Origin: Falsirhodobacter sp. 20TX0035
GTDB lineage: Bacteria > Pseudomonadota > Alphaproteobacteria > Rhodobacterales > Rhodobacteraceae
Reading direction: 5' to 3'
Length of the DNA: 64,000 nt
NCBI RefSeq assembly: GCF_028307215.1
Contig: NZ_JAQMHV010000014.1
Location: 1 to 64,000 of the forward strand
Positions 16,083 to 24,902 of the stretch are shown here, one piece after another; position 1 is the stretch's first letter, and the number at the start of each line of letters is the position of its first letter. The notes beneath the pieces were generated by a model that had not been told where the DNA came from, ran no database searches, and saw nothing but the letters and a program-made list of their open reading frames with translations. The position numbers and the translations under genes are program-made.

Positions 16083-16506
16083 CGGCCTCCTCGGCCACGA
16101 TGCGTTGCCACTGCTGGGCCACGCCCTCGATGAAGTGGTAGCCTTCCTGGTTGTAGCTGCGGCCTTTGCTGTCCTCACCCACGAAGCCGTTGTTCAGGCG
16201 CCGGGCATAGGCGGCTTGGAAGCCCAAGTAGACCGTCTGACCAAGCTCGGCGGTCCCGATGGTCAGGGCGATCTCGCCGGACTGGTCGCTGAAGTCCTTG
16301 GCCGTGCTCACCGTCGGGAGTGCCGTGGTGGACGCCAGCAGGGAGCGTCGCAGGTTGCCGGTCTTGATCGGCAACCGGCCGCCTTCATTAACCGTCTGCC
16401 GCACCTCGTTCGCCACCCGCTGCGCGCTGGACCGGAACACGGCCGTCTGGCGCTGCTTCGTGGCGGCCGCCCAAGCGGAGATCGTTGCTGCGAAGCCCGT
16501 GGCCAT
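16039..16506 (-). CDS. HK97 gp10-like / neck protein
   Basis: 155 aa with the gp10 family pattern: N-terminal helix, then LPIKTGNLRRSLLAST, VYLGFQAAYARRLNNGFV and a C-terminal helical part. Such proteins sit at the head-tail interface. Its start overlaps the stop of the head morphogenesis gene (TGATG), and its 3' end overlaps a small opposite-strand gene by 44 bases. Confidence 0.75.
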   Translation of the reverse strand: MATGFAATISAWAAATKQRQTAVFRSSAQRVANEVRQTVNEGGRLPIKTGNLRRSLLASTTALPTVSTAKDFSDQSGEIALTIGTAELGQTVYLGFQAAYARRLNNGFVGEDSKGRSYNQEGYHFIEGVAQQWQRIVAEEAVRLQGQVAGAFARP

Positions 16507-17531
16507 CAGGTCAGTCCCCAGCTGTAGTCCACGTTCAGTTCAAGGTCACATGTGCAGCGCGCGCAATGACGGGCGCCGCCGGCCGGATCGAGCGGGTGCA
16601 TCATCCGCGTGCCGTCCGGCAGGATGAAGGGCTCCGTCAGCCCCTGCACGGTCTTCCCGTTCATCTGGATGTGCAGCAGCCGCGGCTCCAGCCCGCCGCC
16701 GCCATGACGCCACTTCCGGATTACTGCCTGCTCGGGATAGCCGGTCTTGCCCAGCCCCTGCCGGAAGCTCTCCTGGCGCGCCGCCATGACGGCCATACCC
16801 GTTTCCGTGCGGGCGATGGTCTCCGCGCGCAAGGACAGCAGCCGGTCGCTGTAGCGGCCCGTGATCTTGGCCACGTCATCCTGCGAGAGCTTCTTGCCGT
16901 CGCGGATCGCCTTAGAGATGGCGCGGTCGAAGCGCTTGTCGCGGCGGGTCATCTCCAGGACCTTCGCCATTTCGGCAGGATCACCGGACAACAGCCGGGC
17001 GCGCATGGAGGCGACGTAGCCCTCCTGTGGTCCCGACAGGCCGATGATGCCCCCGGTGCGTTGGTTCTGCCCCTTCCCCACCCGGCCCGCGAGATCCAAG
17101 GCGATGCGGTTCGGGTGCCGTCCCTGCTGGAACCCCGACAAGATCGCGGAGCGTGCCGCTTGGCGGTCCGTCTCGATGATGTTGGTCACCCGATCGGCGG
17201 TCACCTGACGGATGACCCGCTGCGCCGCTGGATCGGCCACATCGAAGCGGAAGACCACGCGTTGCCCGGGCGGCTGGGGAATGTTCGACGACTGGAGCAT
17301 GCCCGCCGCCGTGAATGTCTCGTTCAGCACCATCCGGAAGCTGGCATAGGCAGCAGGATCAAGGTTCAGCGCCTCAATGGCCCCGTCCAGATCCTGCCGC
17401 TCCAGCCGCTCGACCAGGAGGCGGATCTGCACCCCGTTGCGCAGGTCGGCGATGGCGGCTTCGAACGCCTCCCGCACCCGCGGCTCCAGTTTGGCAAGAA
17501 GTTCGGCGAATTGCGCCAGCAGCGATGCCAT
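16506..17531 (-). CDS. Phage head morphogenesis protein (MuF/SPP1 gp7-like)
   Basis: The start at 17531 overlaps the upstream stop (TGATG), giving 341 aa. The C-terminal half has the MuF pattern: AETIARTETGMAVMAARQ, then KWRHGGGG and GGARHCARCTC ending in the Cys-rich segment typical of the family. MuF-type minor head proteins are packaged in few copies and aid capsid assembly or DNA ejection. No fused toxin domain follows. Confidence 0.8.
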   Translation of the reverse strand: MASLLAQFAELLAKLEPRVREAFEAAIADLRNGVQIRLLVERLERQDLDGAIEALNLDPAAYASFRMVLNETFTAAGMLQSSNIPQPPGQRVVFRFDVADPAAQRVIRQVTADRVTNIIETDRQAARSAILSGFQQGRHPNRIALDLAGRVGKGQNQRTGGIIGLSGPQEGYVASMRARLLSGDPAEMAKVLEMTRRDKRFDRAISKAIRDGKKLSQDDVAKITGRYSDRLLSLRAETIARTETGMAVMAARQESFRQGLGKTGYPEQAVIRKWRHGGGGLEPRLLHIQMNGKTVQGLTEPFILPDGTRMMHPLDPAGGARHCARCTCDLELNVDYSWGLT

Positions 17532-17890
17532 CAGCCCCTCACGATCAGTCGCAGGACAGCTGCCTGCCCTGCGGCCGGGATCGGCGTCACACGCACGATG
17601 GCCGCGCGCTTGCCGTCGATGATGATCGTATCCGTGACGTCCACGCCCATCGCCGGCGGCACGCACAGCACCTCAAGGTCGGAGGCCAGCACCGCGGTAC
17701 CGTCGACGAAGGCCGCCGATACACCTTTCACGGTGGCGGTCAGGCCCTCGGTCTGCACGGTGAGCTGCACAGGCACCCACGGCTTTGCGGGGTCCACCTG
17801 CCCCGGCACCTCGCGCGACAGGACGACGACGCCCTGCTGCGCGCCGGTCAGCAGGCGCTTGGCTGTGGCGGCTGCGCGGGCGTAGTCCAT
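17531..17890 (-). CDS. Head-tail joining region protein (119 aa)
   Basis: The start at 17890 is coupled to the upstream stop (TGATG). A short helical N-terminus (MDYARAAATAKRLL) is followed by a beta-rich domain (GVVVLSREVP, VPVQLTVQTEGLTATV, DTIIIDGKRAAIV). By position between the DnaT_2-like and MuF genes it is a probable head-closure or stopper protein. Confidence 0.6.
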   Translation of the reverse strand: MDYARAAATAKRLLTGAQQGVVVLSREVPGQVDPAKPWVPVQLTVQTEGLTATVKGVSAAFVDGTAVLASDLEVLCVPPAMGVDVTDTIIIDGKRAAIVRVTPIPAAGQAAVLRLIVRG

Positions 17891-18363
17891 CAGACCACCC
17901 ACCCGCCGATCATGCGGACGTTGTCGGGGCGCAGGAACGGCGCCAGCAGTCCGTCCAGACCCGGCACCAGTGGCGCAGCCGAAGCCGCATTAGCGGGGGG
18001 CTGGAAAAACTCTTCTTCGATCACGTCCACCTTGGATCGCTTCACGATCGGCGCCGTCGGGTCGACCGTGCGGGACAGGCTGAACCCCTGCCCCTCGGCC
18101 AGCGCGGCCCGGTAGGACGCCTGCACGACGGCCAGCGGCACCGCGTTGTCGGGCAGAGGCCGCCCGTTCACGACGACGCTGGAGCGCGGCCACTGGTTGG
18201 GCTGGTCCACGGCCGTCGTCACACCCTTGAAGCGGGCCCCGAATGTGGCGTCGATGTGGGCGCTGCCCCGCGCGCGCAGGACAGCCAAGCTGGGCGCCGA
18301 CACGGGCAAGCTGATGCCTTGGCTGTCGAGCCATGCCGCAAAATCTTGATCCGTGCCATACAT
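17890..18363 (-). CDS. DnaT_2-like head-tail adaptor protein
   Basis: 157 aa. Starts MYGTDQDFAAWLDSQGISLP, then LAVLRARGSAHIDATFGARFKG and PDNAVPLAVVQASYRAALAE, a pattern of the phage family annotated as putative DnaT-like (DnaT_2). In phages it lies in the neck region and is likely a structural adaptor despite its name. The C-terminus includes VKRSKVDVIEEEFF. Confidence 0.7.
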   Translation of the reverse strand: MYGTDQDFAAWLDSQGISLPVSAPSLAVLRARGSAHIDATFGARFKGVTTAVDQPNQWPRSSVVVNGRPLPDNAVPLAVVQASYRAALAEGQGFSLSRTVDPTAPIVKRSKVDVIEEEFFQPPANAASAAPLVPGLDGLLAPFLRPDNVRMIGGWVV

Positions 18364-18367
18364 GCCG

Positions 18368-18556
18368 TCAGCCTTTCGCCGCAGCTTTCGCCTCGACCTT
18401 GAAGACGCCCGAGGCGACCGCAGCCTTGTAGCTGGCCGTCTCGACCGGCTCGCCTTCGCCCGTCGCGCCGGGCTCGATGGTCAGCGGCTTCACCTTGCCG
18501 TTGACCTTCACGTTGATGATGCGCACCGCGCGGGAGGTGTTGGTGATGCTCGCCAT
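18368..18556 (-). CDS. Small capsid-region protein (62 aa)
   Basis: Lies between the capsid and neck genes. The product is a short beta-rich segment (AVRIINVKVNGKVKPLTIEPG) followed by a helix (SYKAAVASGVFKVEAKAA). Similar tiny genes follow DUF2184 capsid genes in other prophages. Function unknown. Confidence 0.6.
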   Translation of the reverse strand: MASITNTSRAVRIINVKVNGKVKPLTIEPGATGEGEPVETASYKAAVASGVFKVEAKAAAKG

Positions 18557-18559
18557 GGC

Positions 18560-19504
18560 TCAAATCCCATCCAGGTAGATCGCTTCCTTCGGAAGCAGGA
18601 AGTCGACACCGCCGATGCGGAACATGCCCGGCACGTCGAAGCGGAACGGGCCCGTCTGCCAGACCGGGAAGAAGCGGAATGGCATCGGCATGTTCAGCTT
18701 CACGACCTCTTCGCTGTTGCGATAGGCCATTGCCCGAGCCACGCCGCCGTCGCCGGCCGTTTCCAGCCCGCGGATCGCGCGGATGGTCAGCGGCTGACCC
18801 GTCTCCATCGTGTAGACGTTGTTCTCGCGCAGCCATTCGAGGATCGTCGTCTCGCGGTTGTCGCTGACGGTCGTAGTCCCGATGTAGTGCATGCGCGTCG
18901 GGGGCAGCAGCAGCGTGTCGGAGACGACCGTGGTGGCGGTGGCCGTGTAGACGCCGGTCAGCAGAGCGTTGACGTCGCCCATGATCTGGCCGGGGGTCTT
19001 GTCCTCCCATTCCGTGGAGGAACCGGCGCCGGTGGCGGCCGCGTCCTGCACGGTGACATCCGGGTTGTTGACCATGCCGGTCAGGCCCTTGGACGCATCA
19101 CCCAGGAAGGCCACGCGATCGGTCATTTCCTCGGCGGCACGACGGGCGGCGATGCCCTTCTGCGCGTTGAGGTCGATGCCCAGCAGCTGCGCCTGACCCA
19201 GTTCGCTCAGGCTCCAGCCGTAGCCGATGCCGGCTTCATGGACCGTGGTTTCCATGCGACCGCGGGTCAGCTCCGCCTTCGGCACATCGTCCGAAGCGGC
19301 GTTGATCCAGTCGGCGGCGCCCACGCCGTCCAGCGAGAAGTAGGTCACGGACTTGACCCATTCGGGGCCGGTCGTGTCGACGGGCACCAGCCCGCGGTAA
19401 CGGACGGCCGGATACTGGGTCCGGTAGACCGTCGCGTTGATGCGCGAGGCTTGGCTGACCGCGTAGGCCATCGCCACCTGTGCATCGAAGGTTTTCATCT
19501 GCAT
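18560..19504 (-). CDS. Major capsid protein (DUF2184 family)
   Basis: Forms the head shell. The third codon (19504) is taken as start because GAGAGG then lies eight bases upstream; 19510 is possible. DUF2184 pattern: VPVDTTGPEWVKSVTYFSLDGVGAADWINAASDDVP, E-x-GYGWSLSELGQA, GLTGMVNNPDVTV, then DTLLLPPTRMHYIG and VWQTGPFRFDVPGMFRIGGVDF. About 314 aa with no scaffold domain; that role may be in the DUF2213 protein upstream. Confidence 0.9.
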   Translation of the reverse strand: MQMKTFDAQVAMAYAVSQASRINATVYRTQYPAVRYRGLVPVDTTGPEWVKSVTYFSLDGVGAADWINAASDDVPKAELTRGRMETTVHEAGIGYGWSLSELGQAQLLGIDLNAQKGIAARRAAEEMTDRVAFLGDASKGLTGMVNNPDVTVQDAAATGAGSSTEWEDKTPGQIMGDVNALLTGVYTATATTVVSDTLLLPPTRMHYIGTTTVSDNRETTILEWLRENNVYTMETGQPLTIRAIRGLETAGDGGVARAMAYRNSEEVVKLNMPMPFRFFPVWQTGPFRFDVPGMFRIGGVDFLLPKEAIYLDGI

Positions 19505-19524
19505 CGTCATTTCCTCTCAGATGC

Positions 19525-19956
19525 TCAGGTGATGTTCAGAACGGCGAGGCCGCCGGCGGCTGCCGAGGTCTCGAACTTGCCGATCTGGGTGTTGCTCGTC
19601 GCGACGTTCGTCAGCACGCCGGTGGCGGGCACGTAGAACGCGGGCTGCCCGGCCTGAACGGCAACCGAGGCGGTGACGACGACCGGGCCCTTCGTGCGCA
19701 CGCGGGCTGTGGCATAGCGGGGATAGCTGTCCTGCAGCTGGGTGGTGTCGAGCACGGTGATACCGATGAAGGCGGCCGAGGCAGCCGAGACCTTGATCTG
19801 ATGATCGAGGGTGCCCTGCACGGCGACTTTGCCGAAGCCGATGCCGCCGATCGTCTCCACGTTGCGGGAAACGTCTTGGCCGGGCGTGCGCATGTCGGGG
19901 ATCATGCCCTCGATGAAGCGCGGCTGCGAGGCGGTGTAGGTGTCTTGCAATGCCAT
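19525..19956 (-). CDS. Capsid decoration / structural cement protein (DUF2190-like)
   Basis: 143 aa. Small beta-rich protein encoded between protease/scaffold and major capsid: GFGKVAVQGT, AAFIGITVLDTTQL, VRTKGPVVVTASVAVQAGQPAFYVPATG. This resembles the trimeric cement proteins that stabilise expanded heads. Assignment is by pattern and position. Confidence 0.7.
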   Translation of the reverse strand: MALQDTYTASQPRFIEGMIPDMRTPGQDVSRNVETIGGIGFGKVAVQGTLDHQIKVSAASAAFIGITVLDTTQLQDSYPRYATARVRTKGPVVVTASVAVQAGQPAFYVPATGVLTNVATSNTQIGKFETSAAAGGLAVLNIT

Positions 19957-19959
19957 GTC

Positions 19960-21078
19960 TCAGGCCTCCTTGCGAGCGGGGTTGAGGCCGGCGAGGTAGT
20001 CCTTGAAGGCGGCGTCCTCGTTGGCGGCGTCGGTGACGATCGGCTTGGCCGTGCGAAGGGCCGTGGCGACCGGATCCGCGGCCTTGGCGGCATCCTCGGT
20101 CAGGATGTCGAAGCGCGCGTCGATGTAGGCGGCGGGCTTGTCCTTCATCGCGTCGCCCAGCTTGGCCACGACCACGGCCTTGCGGATGTCGGCGTCATTC
20201 AGGCCGGCGGTCTGGATCTCGGGCGCGATTGCCTTGGCCTTGCCCAGAAGATCGGCCCGGTCCGCGACCAGCTTGTCGATGGCGGCGGCGTCCAGCACCT
20301 TCGCCTCGGCCGCGTCCTTGGCGGCATTGGCCTTGGCCAGATCGGCATCCTTGGCGGCAATGGCCGTTTGGTGGGCCGCGTCGGCGGCGGCGATGGCGGC
20401 ATCCTTGGCTGCGATGATGCCGGTCAGCTTCTCGATGGCCTGAGCGCCTGCATCGGTCGTTTCAACCGAAAGCCCATCCACCATGATTTTGCGCAGGGTC
20501 ACGTTGACCTCCTTGGTTGCGTCATGGACGGGGCTGACGCCCCACTCGACCGCACCGTCGCCGATGCGGAACTCGGTTCCCGCCCGCCCGTGAGGGACGA
20601 TGGCGAGGTGATTTGCTCTGATCTCGCGTTGCACGGCGTCGTAGGACTGGCCGTCCTCGGTCACGCCATCCACGAATTCCACACGGCAGGTGTATCCAGC
20701 CGACAGCTCGCGCGTGCCATTCTCGACGGCGGCGATGCTGGTGGCATCCTTCAGGATCAGGGGCAGCTTGATCTTGCCATCCTGCCAGGCGGCCTCGGTG
20801 CTGACCTCTCCGACCGCCAGCTGCTTCCAGTTGGTCGCGTCGACCATCACGTCGGGGTGGCCCATGGTCACCGGCGCATGGCTGAAGGTCCGCAGGCTGT
20901 CCGCGGCGCGGACCTCGGACTCGGGCCGGTAGACCCGGACAACGTCCTTCTCGGGGTGGCCCATCTCGGCGCCGCTGTAGAGCTGGATGCCGGTGCGGAC
21001 GGCGAAGGCATCGGCCACGAGATATCCGTCGCCCGTCCGGCGGGTGCCAGACAGCGAGGCTGCGTCGGTGAATTTCAT
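19960..21078 (-). CDS. DUF2213 capsid maturation protease / scaffold protein
   Basis: The start at 21078 has AAGGCG seven bases upstream. Residues ~1-180 match DUF2213 (DGYLVADAFAVRTGIQLYSGAEMG, FSHAPVTMGHPD, ELSAGYTCRVEF, NHLAIVPHGRAG). The AIVPHGRAG segment near the domain end is typical of phage prohead protease-like proteins. Residues ~220-300 are an Ala/Lys/Asp-rich coiled coil of repeated AKDA/AADA units and would serve as scaffold. It carries no separate protease gene neighbour, so it probably supplies both roles. Confidence 0.75.
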   Translation of the reverse strand: MKFTDAASLSGTRRTGDGYLVADAFAVRTGIQLYSGAEMGHPEKDVVRVYRPESEVRAADSLRTFSHAPVTMGHPDVMVDATNWKQLAVGEVSTEAAWQDGKIKLPLILKDATSIAAVENGTRELSAGYTCRVEFVDGVTEDGQSYDAVQREIRANHLAIVPHGRAGTEFRIGDGAVEWGVSPVHDATKEVNVTLRKIMVDGLSVETTDAGAQAIEKLTGIIAAKDAAIAAADAAHQTAIAAKDADLAKANAAKDAAEAKVLDAAAIDKLVADRADLLGKAKAIAPEIQTAGLNDADIRKAVVVAKLGDAMKDKPAAYIDARFDILTEDAAKAADPVATALRTAKPIVTDAANEDAAFKDYLAGLNPARKEA

Positions 21079-21132
21079 AGCGAATCGCCTTATGGCTGTT
21101 CCAAGCTTCTTGAACACAGCTTGGAGTTACTT

Positions 21133-21399
21133 ATGGCTATCTATGTTGTTGCTTATGACCTGAACCAGACAGGTCAGAATTACGCGCGCCTCATTGAAGC
21201 GCTTCGCCAAATGCCGCACTGCAAACCGCAAAAATCGCTCTGGTTTGTTGATTACGCTGGAACGGCTGCCCAGCTTCGTTCTCAACTCAACGTTCATCTC
21301 GACGGTAACGACACCGTATTCGTGGATCGGGTATCCACGGGATGGGCGAGCTACAACATGCAAAATTGCGCGAAATGGCTGAATGACAGGGGATTGTAA
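21133..21399 (+). CDS. Solitary Cas2-like / SinR-family protein (88 aa)
   Basis: The start has GGAG six bases upstream. The product begins MAIYVVAYDLN and continues YARLIEALRQMP, SLWFVDYAGTAAQLRSQLNVHLDGNDTVFVDRV and CAKWLN, the strand-helix order of the Cas2/VapD ferredoxin fold with the conserved Asp (residue 9) after strand 1. No CRISPR repeats or cas1 are present. It is encoded opposite to the head genes, right against the DUF2213 start, and is followed by a bidirectional hairpin. AT-richer than its surroundings, so recently acquired. Nuclease, toxin or exclusion roles are all possible. Confidence 0.65.
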   Translation: MAIYVVAYDLNQTGQNYARLIEALRQMPHCKPQKSLWFVDYAGTAAQLRSQLNVHLDGNDTVFVDRVSTGWASYNMQNCAKWLNDRGL

Positions 21400-21412
21400 G
21401 ATTTAAGATAAA

Positions 21413-21439
21413 GAGCCGGCTCTTCTTTCGAGCCGGCTT
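21413..21439. terminator. Bidirectional hairpin between Cas2-like and HNH genes
   Basis: Two copies of AGCCGGCT (21414-21421 and 21431-21438) form a stem with T-rich stretches on both sides. It ends the rightward Cas2-like gene and the leftward HNH gene. Confidence 0.6.
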
Positions 21440-21491
21440 CATAGTCCAGCACGCTTAATGCCGAATACCGTTGTCGTACTTGGGCGAAGTA

Positions 21492-22052
21492 TTAAACGGC
21501 ACGCGCGAAGTCACCATGCAAGGCAGCAGCAGCGCGATTATAAGCTGCCTGCGCCGCCTCCATGGTCTCAAACCTGCCTAAATTGGTCCTTTTGGACCCC
21601 CGACAGATGCTGGCCATCCACTTGCCCCGGTTCTTGTCGAAGCAGACGCCTTTGACGCCAGAGGTGCTGTTGATCTGAGCGCCCCGGTTCATGCCGTTCT
21701 CAGACGTGCTGGCCTGGCGCAGATTGCAGATGCGGTTGTCTGTCTCGTCACCATTGATGTGGTCTATCACGCCAGTAGGCCAAACACCGAAGTGCATGGC
21801 CCATGCAACCCGATGAGCGCGTAGTTTTACATATTGGACTGTGCCTTGCCGATAACCAAGATTGTCGACCGATGCGAAAGCCTCTTGGCCCGCGTAGCGA
21901 GTGTTCCACTTCTCCATCGACCACTCAGCGGAGAACCGTCCCACCGTAAACCACTCGATGCCCCGCCGCTTCCAGACGAAGCGACCGGTATCCGGGTTGT
22001 AGTCGAGCAATTGACGAAGAACCTCCGGGGAGGGTAATTCTTTAGCAGCCAT
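21492..22052 (-). CDS. Free-standing HNH homing endonuclease with AP2 domain
   Basis: 186 aa. Residues ~80-125 carry the HNH_3 pattern (AHRVAWAMHFGVWPTGVIDHINGDETDNRICNLR, then N-x-x-N). Residues ~130-180 are an AP2-type DNA-binding domain (GVKGVCFDKNRGKWMASICR, LGRFETMEAAQAAYN). Such genes spread between phage genomes by cutting HNH-less alleles. It interrupts the usual portal-to-protease adjacency and is less GC-rich than the flanking head genes. Confidence 0.9.
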   Translation of the reverse strand: MAAKELPSPEVLRQLLDYNPDTGRFVWKRRGIEWFTVGRFSAEWSMEKWNTRYAGQEAFASVDNLGYRQGTVQYVKLRAHRVAWAMHFGVWPTGVIDHINGDETDNRICNLRQASTSENGMNRGAQINSTSGVKGVCFDKNRGKWMASICRGSKRTNLGRFETMEAAQAAYNRAAAALHGDFARAV

Positions 22053-22122
22053 GACGCGATCCTGCCGATCCGTTGCGGTTAGGCTCGTCGATGTGTTGCA
22101 AGCACTCGACGGGCTGTTCTAC

Positions 22123-23511
22123 TTATACCCCATTGCTCCTGCCGGGTGAATCCTCTTCCGCAACAGATGTGGCGACTGCTTGTTCAGCGTCCGAGCCGTC
22201 ATCTTGCTCCGCCTGCTCTGCGAGGCTTCCGTATTGCTCTATGGCTGCCTCCAAGCCTGCCATGACGCCCTGCTCGACCAGTTCGTTGACCAGCGCATCC
22301 GACAGTGCCTCGATCGGCAGCAGCGCGGGGGACGTGCCACCCGTGCCGGCCAGCGTGCGGGCGGCAGTGGCCGTCTTCGCGAAGATGTCGGCCCGTTCGC
22401 TTTCCGTGATCTGACGGAGCGGCTGCCACCTGAAATGGATCTCTGCAGGTCGGGCGCCGAGGGCGGAGCGGATCAGGCACTCGTCCAGCACCGCCATGGC
22501 CGGCTGCATCTCCAGCTCCTGCATCGCCTGGATGCGGTCGAAGTACGTCCGCTCATCCCCGTCACCGGAACCGGACAGCCCCGCAGCCGACCGGCCGAAC
22601 AGACGCGTCACCGGTATGCGGGCCGCGCCGGACACGTTCAGCATGAACCGGTCCCAGACGTCCGACAGGCTGCCGAAGCTGGCGTTCTTCTGCTGGTAGT
22701 CATCCTCCCCGTCCAGCACGAGGGCGCCGTTGATGCCCTTGAGCGTGGCCATGTTGGTAAGTCGGCGCGAGATCATCAGGTCCGTGGCTGGGTCGTTCTC
22801 GGCCAGCTGCGTCGCCAAGCCCTTCAGCTTGAAGACGTCGACCTTGGCCTCATAGATCAGCGACGCGATGTTGGCGCTGGTGCCGTCGGCATGCCGTACA
22901 GCGTCCATGGCGGCCAGCAGCACGCTGTCACCCCAGCCGTTGTTCGTGGCCAGCGCGACGTCCGGAACCGGCACGCCGCAGAAGATGACCAGGCGCGAGG
23001 CATGGATGCGGACCTGCCCGTTCTCCCCCGACAGGTTGTAGAACTCGGGCCGCCCGTAGTAGCCGCTCTCGATGTCCCGGCTGATGGCCTCGGGCGACAG
23101 CTGCATGGGCGTCAGGACCGTCAAGCTGCGGATGCCTTCCTTGCCAATCCGAGCCGGCTCCAGCTTCTCGGCCGGAACAGCATCACCCGTGCCGATGTAA
23201 AGCGCGGCGCCGCCGAACAGCCGGGCCGCCACCATGCCCTCCTGCACCCGCTCGCGGAGGTTCAGCCGCTTCTCCTCGGCTTCCAGCGCCGTGATCTTGC
23301 CGGCCTCGGCCTGCCATGCCCGCCACTTGCGCACGGTGTCCAGCGCGGGGATGTCCACGATCGCCTGCGGCAGCCACGACGAGCGGTAAGCCGTCAGCGC
23401 CTGCTGGTAGTCCAGCATGGACGCCGTGTAGCTGCCCGCAGCCGCTTTGTCTCTCGACGTGCCGAGGTTGGCGACGACGTTTTGGAAGCCGTCCCAGATA
23501 CGTGCCAGCAT
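22123..23511 (-). CDS. Portal protein (DUF1073 family)
   Basis: The start at 23511 is coupled to the terminase stop (TGATG). The 462-residue product matches DUF1073 portals (YRSSWLPQAIVDIPALDTVRKW, GAALYIGTGD, LSGENGQVRIHASRLVIFCG, GINGALVLDGEDDYQQ, FMLNVSGAARIPVTRLFGRSAAGLSGSGD). It would form the dodecameric ring at the packaging vertex. The acidic C-terminal tail is rich in Glu and Gln. No extra anti-CBASS domain was recognised. Confidence 0.9.
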   Translation of the reverse strand: MLARIWDGFQNVVANLGTSRDKAAAGSYTASMLDYQQALTAYRSSWLPQAIVDIPALDTVRKWRAWQAEAGKITALEAEEKRLNLRERVQEGMVAARLFGGAALYIGTGDAVPAEKLEPARIGKEGIRSLTVLTPMQLSPEAISRDIESGYYGRPEFYNLSGENGQVRIHASRLVIFCGVPVPDVALATNNGWGDSVLLAAMDAVRHADGTSANIASLIYEAKVDVFKLKGLATQLAENDPATDLMISRRLTNMATLKGINGALVLDGEDDYQQKNASFGSLSDVWDRFMLNVSGAARIPVTRLFGRSAAGLSGSGDGDERTYFDRIQAMQELEMQPAMAVLDECLIRSALGARPAEIHFRWQPLRQITESERADIFAKTATAARTLAGTGGTSPALLPIEALSDALVNELVEQGVMAGLEAAIEQYGSLAEQAEQDDGSDAEQAVATSVAEEDSPGRSNGV

Positions 23512-24902
23512 CAGAAGCCCGCCCATGAATAGCCAACCTGCTCACGCGGCGCGAAGGCCATCACGAAGGCGTCGGCGAGGTTTGGCGACGGGATGTCGCG
23601 CTTGCTCAGGTCTTTCTTGCTTTCGACCTTCGACTTGCCCGCATTGTCGAAGTCCTTCCGGGGCGTGGACAGTTCGTCCACCAGCCGGTCGATGTGCGCG
23701 CAGCCGCTCGCGATCGCGATCAGATCCGCCGGATCGTGCGCCTCGCCCTTGTGGACCGCGTTGAAGGTGTTGCGGAAGCGCTTGCCGACCTCCCACCACG
23801 TCTGGGCCTTGAGGTTGGCGTAGAAGTCCTTGTTCGTCGGCGACCGCGGGTCCTTCGGGTCGATCCGCGTCTCCGGGTTCAGCACCGCCCCGCCCGCGTT
23901 GAAGCGGTGGTAAGCGATCTTGACCCCGTGCTCCCCGTTCAGCGCCTGGAAGTGAGCACCCGCGAAGGCCCCTACCCCGATGCTGTCGTAGTCGATGCTG
24001 GCGCTCAGCCGACGCGCCATGCCGTGCACCCGGCCGGCCGATTTCAGCAGTTCGTCCTCGCCCGCCTTCCACTCGTCCACATCGGTGGCGAGGAAGCCGT
24101 GCGCCGCGACCGCCGCGTTCTTGTCGTCGCCACTGTCGGCCACGTCGAACCCGATCCGCTTGGCCCCGCTTGGCGCGATCCCAAGCTTCTTGTGGGCGTC
24201 GATGGCGGCGAGGATCCACGACCGCTTGATGATGACCGCGTCGTCGTCCTCGCGCGGCTCGCCGAGGTAGATGTGCCGGAACTCCTCCTCATCCTCAGCC
24301 TTCTTCGCCGCGATGATCCGCTGCATGGTCGAGGACAGGAACGGGTTCTCGTTGTAGTTGATGTGCCGCTTGATCGTGTCCGGCGGCGTGTTGGTCACGA
24401 ACCGGCGCCACACGAAGTCCGTCACAAGCCGCGGGTTGAACAGGATCCAGACCTGCGACCCCTCCTTCCGGATCGTAGGCTCCAGGATGTCCCACTGCTC
24501 GGCGGTGAGGTTGTGGGCCTCCTCCAGCCAGAGGATGTCGATCCCCTCCAGCGACTTGATCTCGTCGATGTGCCGCCACAGGCCGTAGAACATGAACTCC
24601 GCGCCGGTGGTCCGGTGGCGGATCGCGTTCTCAGTGATGATGAACTCGTCCTGAAGCCCGAACCGCTCGATCTGGATCTTCAGCAGCGTGTAGACGCTCT
24701 CCGCGATCTTGTTCTGAAACTGCCGCGCGCACAGCACCCGGATCCGGCACTTGGTGGCGAGGAAGATGGCAAAGCCTGCGGCATCCCATGACTTTGAACT
24801 GGACCGGCCCCCATAGAGGACGCGGTTCCGCGCCGGAGTCAGCCAGAAATCACGAAGCGCCGGGTTCAGAGTTGGGCGTGAGGTCAGCGTAGAAGTCTGC
24901 AA
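23511..24902 (-). CDS. Terminase large subunit (Terminase_3/PBSX type)
   Basis: 463 aa DNA-packaging motor. Walker A GGRSSSKS at residues 31-38, Walker B DILWLEEA at 122-129, coupling segment WILFNPR near 152-158. A RuvC-like nuclease domain follows with the first acidic residue in GFDVADSGDD (Asp253) and later acidic positions near DYDSIGVG and NLADAFVMAF. It overlaps the small subunit gene by 53 bases. Confidence 0.95.
   Translation of the reverse strand: MQTSTLTSRPTLNPALRDFWLTPARNRVLYGGRSSSKSWDAAGFAIFLATKCRIRVLCARQFQNKIAESVYTLLKIQIERFGLQDEFIITENAIRHRTTGAEFMFYGLWRHIDEIKSLEGIDILWLEEAHNLTAEQWDILEPTIRKEGSQVWILFNPRLVTDFVWRRFVTNTPPDTIKRHINYNENPFLSSTMQRIIAAKKAEDEEEFRHIYLGEPREDDDAVIIKRSWILAAIDAHKKLGIAPSGAKRIGFDVADSGDDKNAAVAAHGFLATDVDEWKAGEDELLKSAGRVHGMARRLSASIDYDSIGVGAFAGAHFQALNGEHGVKIAYHRFNAGGAVLNPETRIDPKDPRSPTNKDFYANLKAQTWWEVGKRFRNTFNAVHKGEAHDPADLIAIASGCAHIDRLVDELSTPRKDFDNAGKSKVESKKDLSKRDIPSPNLADAFVMAFAPREQVGYSWAGF

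Noticed and set aside
19480-21132. Very long rightward open frame (over 500 codons) opposite the DUF2213, decoration and capsid genes
   Set aside because: It is a mirror of GC-rich codons of the minus-strand head genes; only its last 88 codons (21133-21399, Cas2-like) read as a real protein with a ribosome site.
21133-21399. CRISPR-Cas locus suggested by the Cas2-like protein
   Set aside because: No repeat-spacer array and no cas1 or effector gene is visible nearby.
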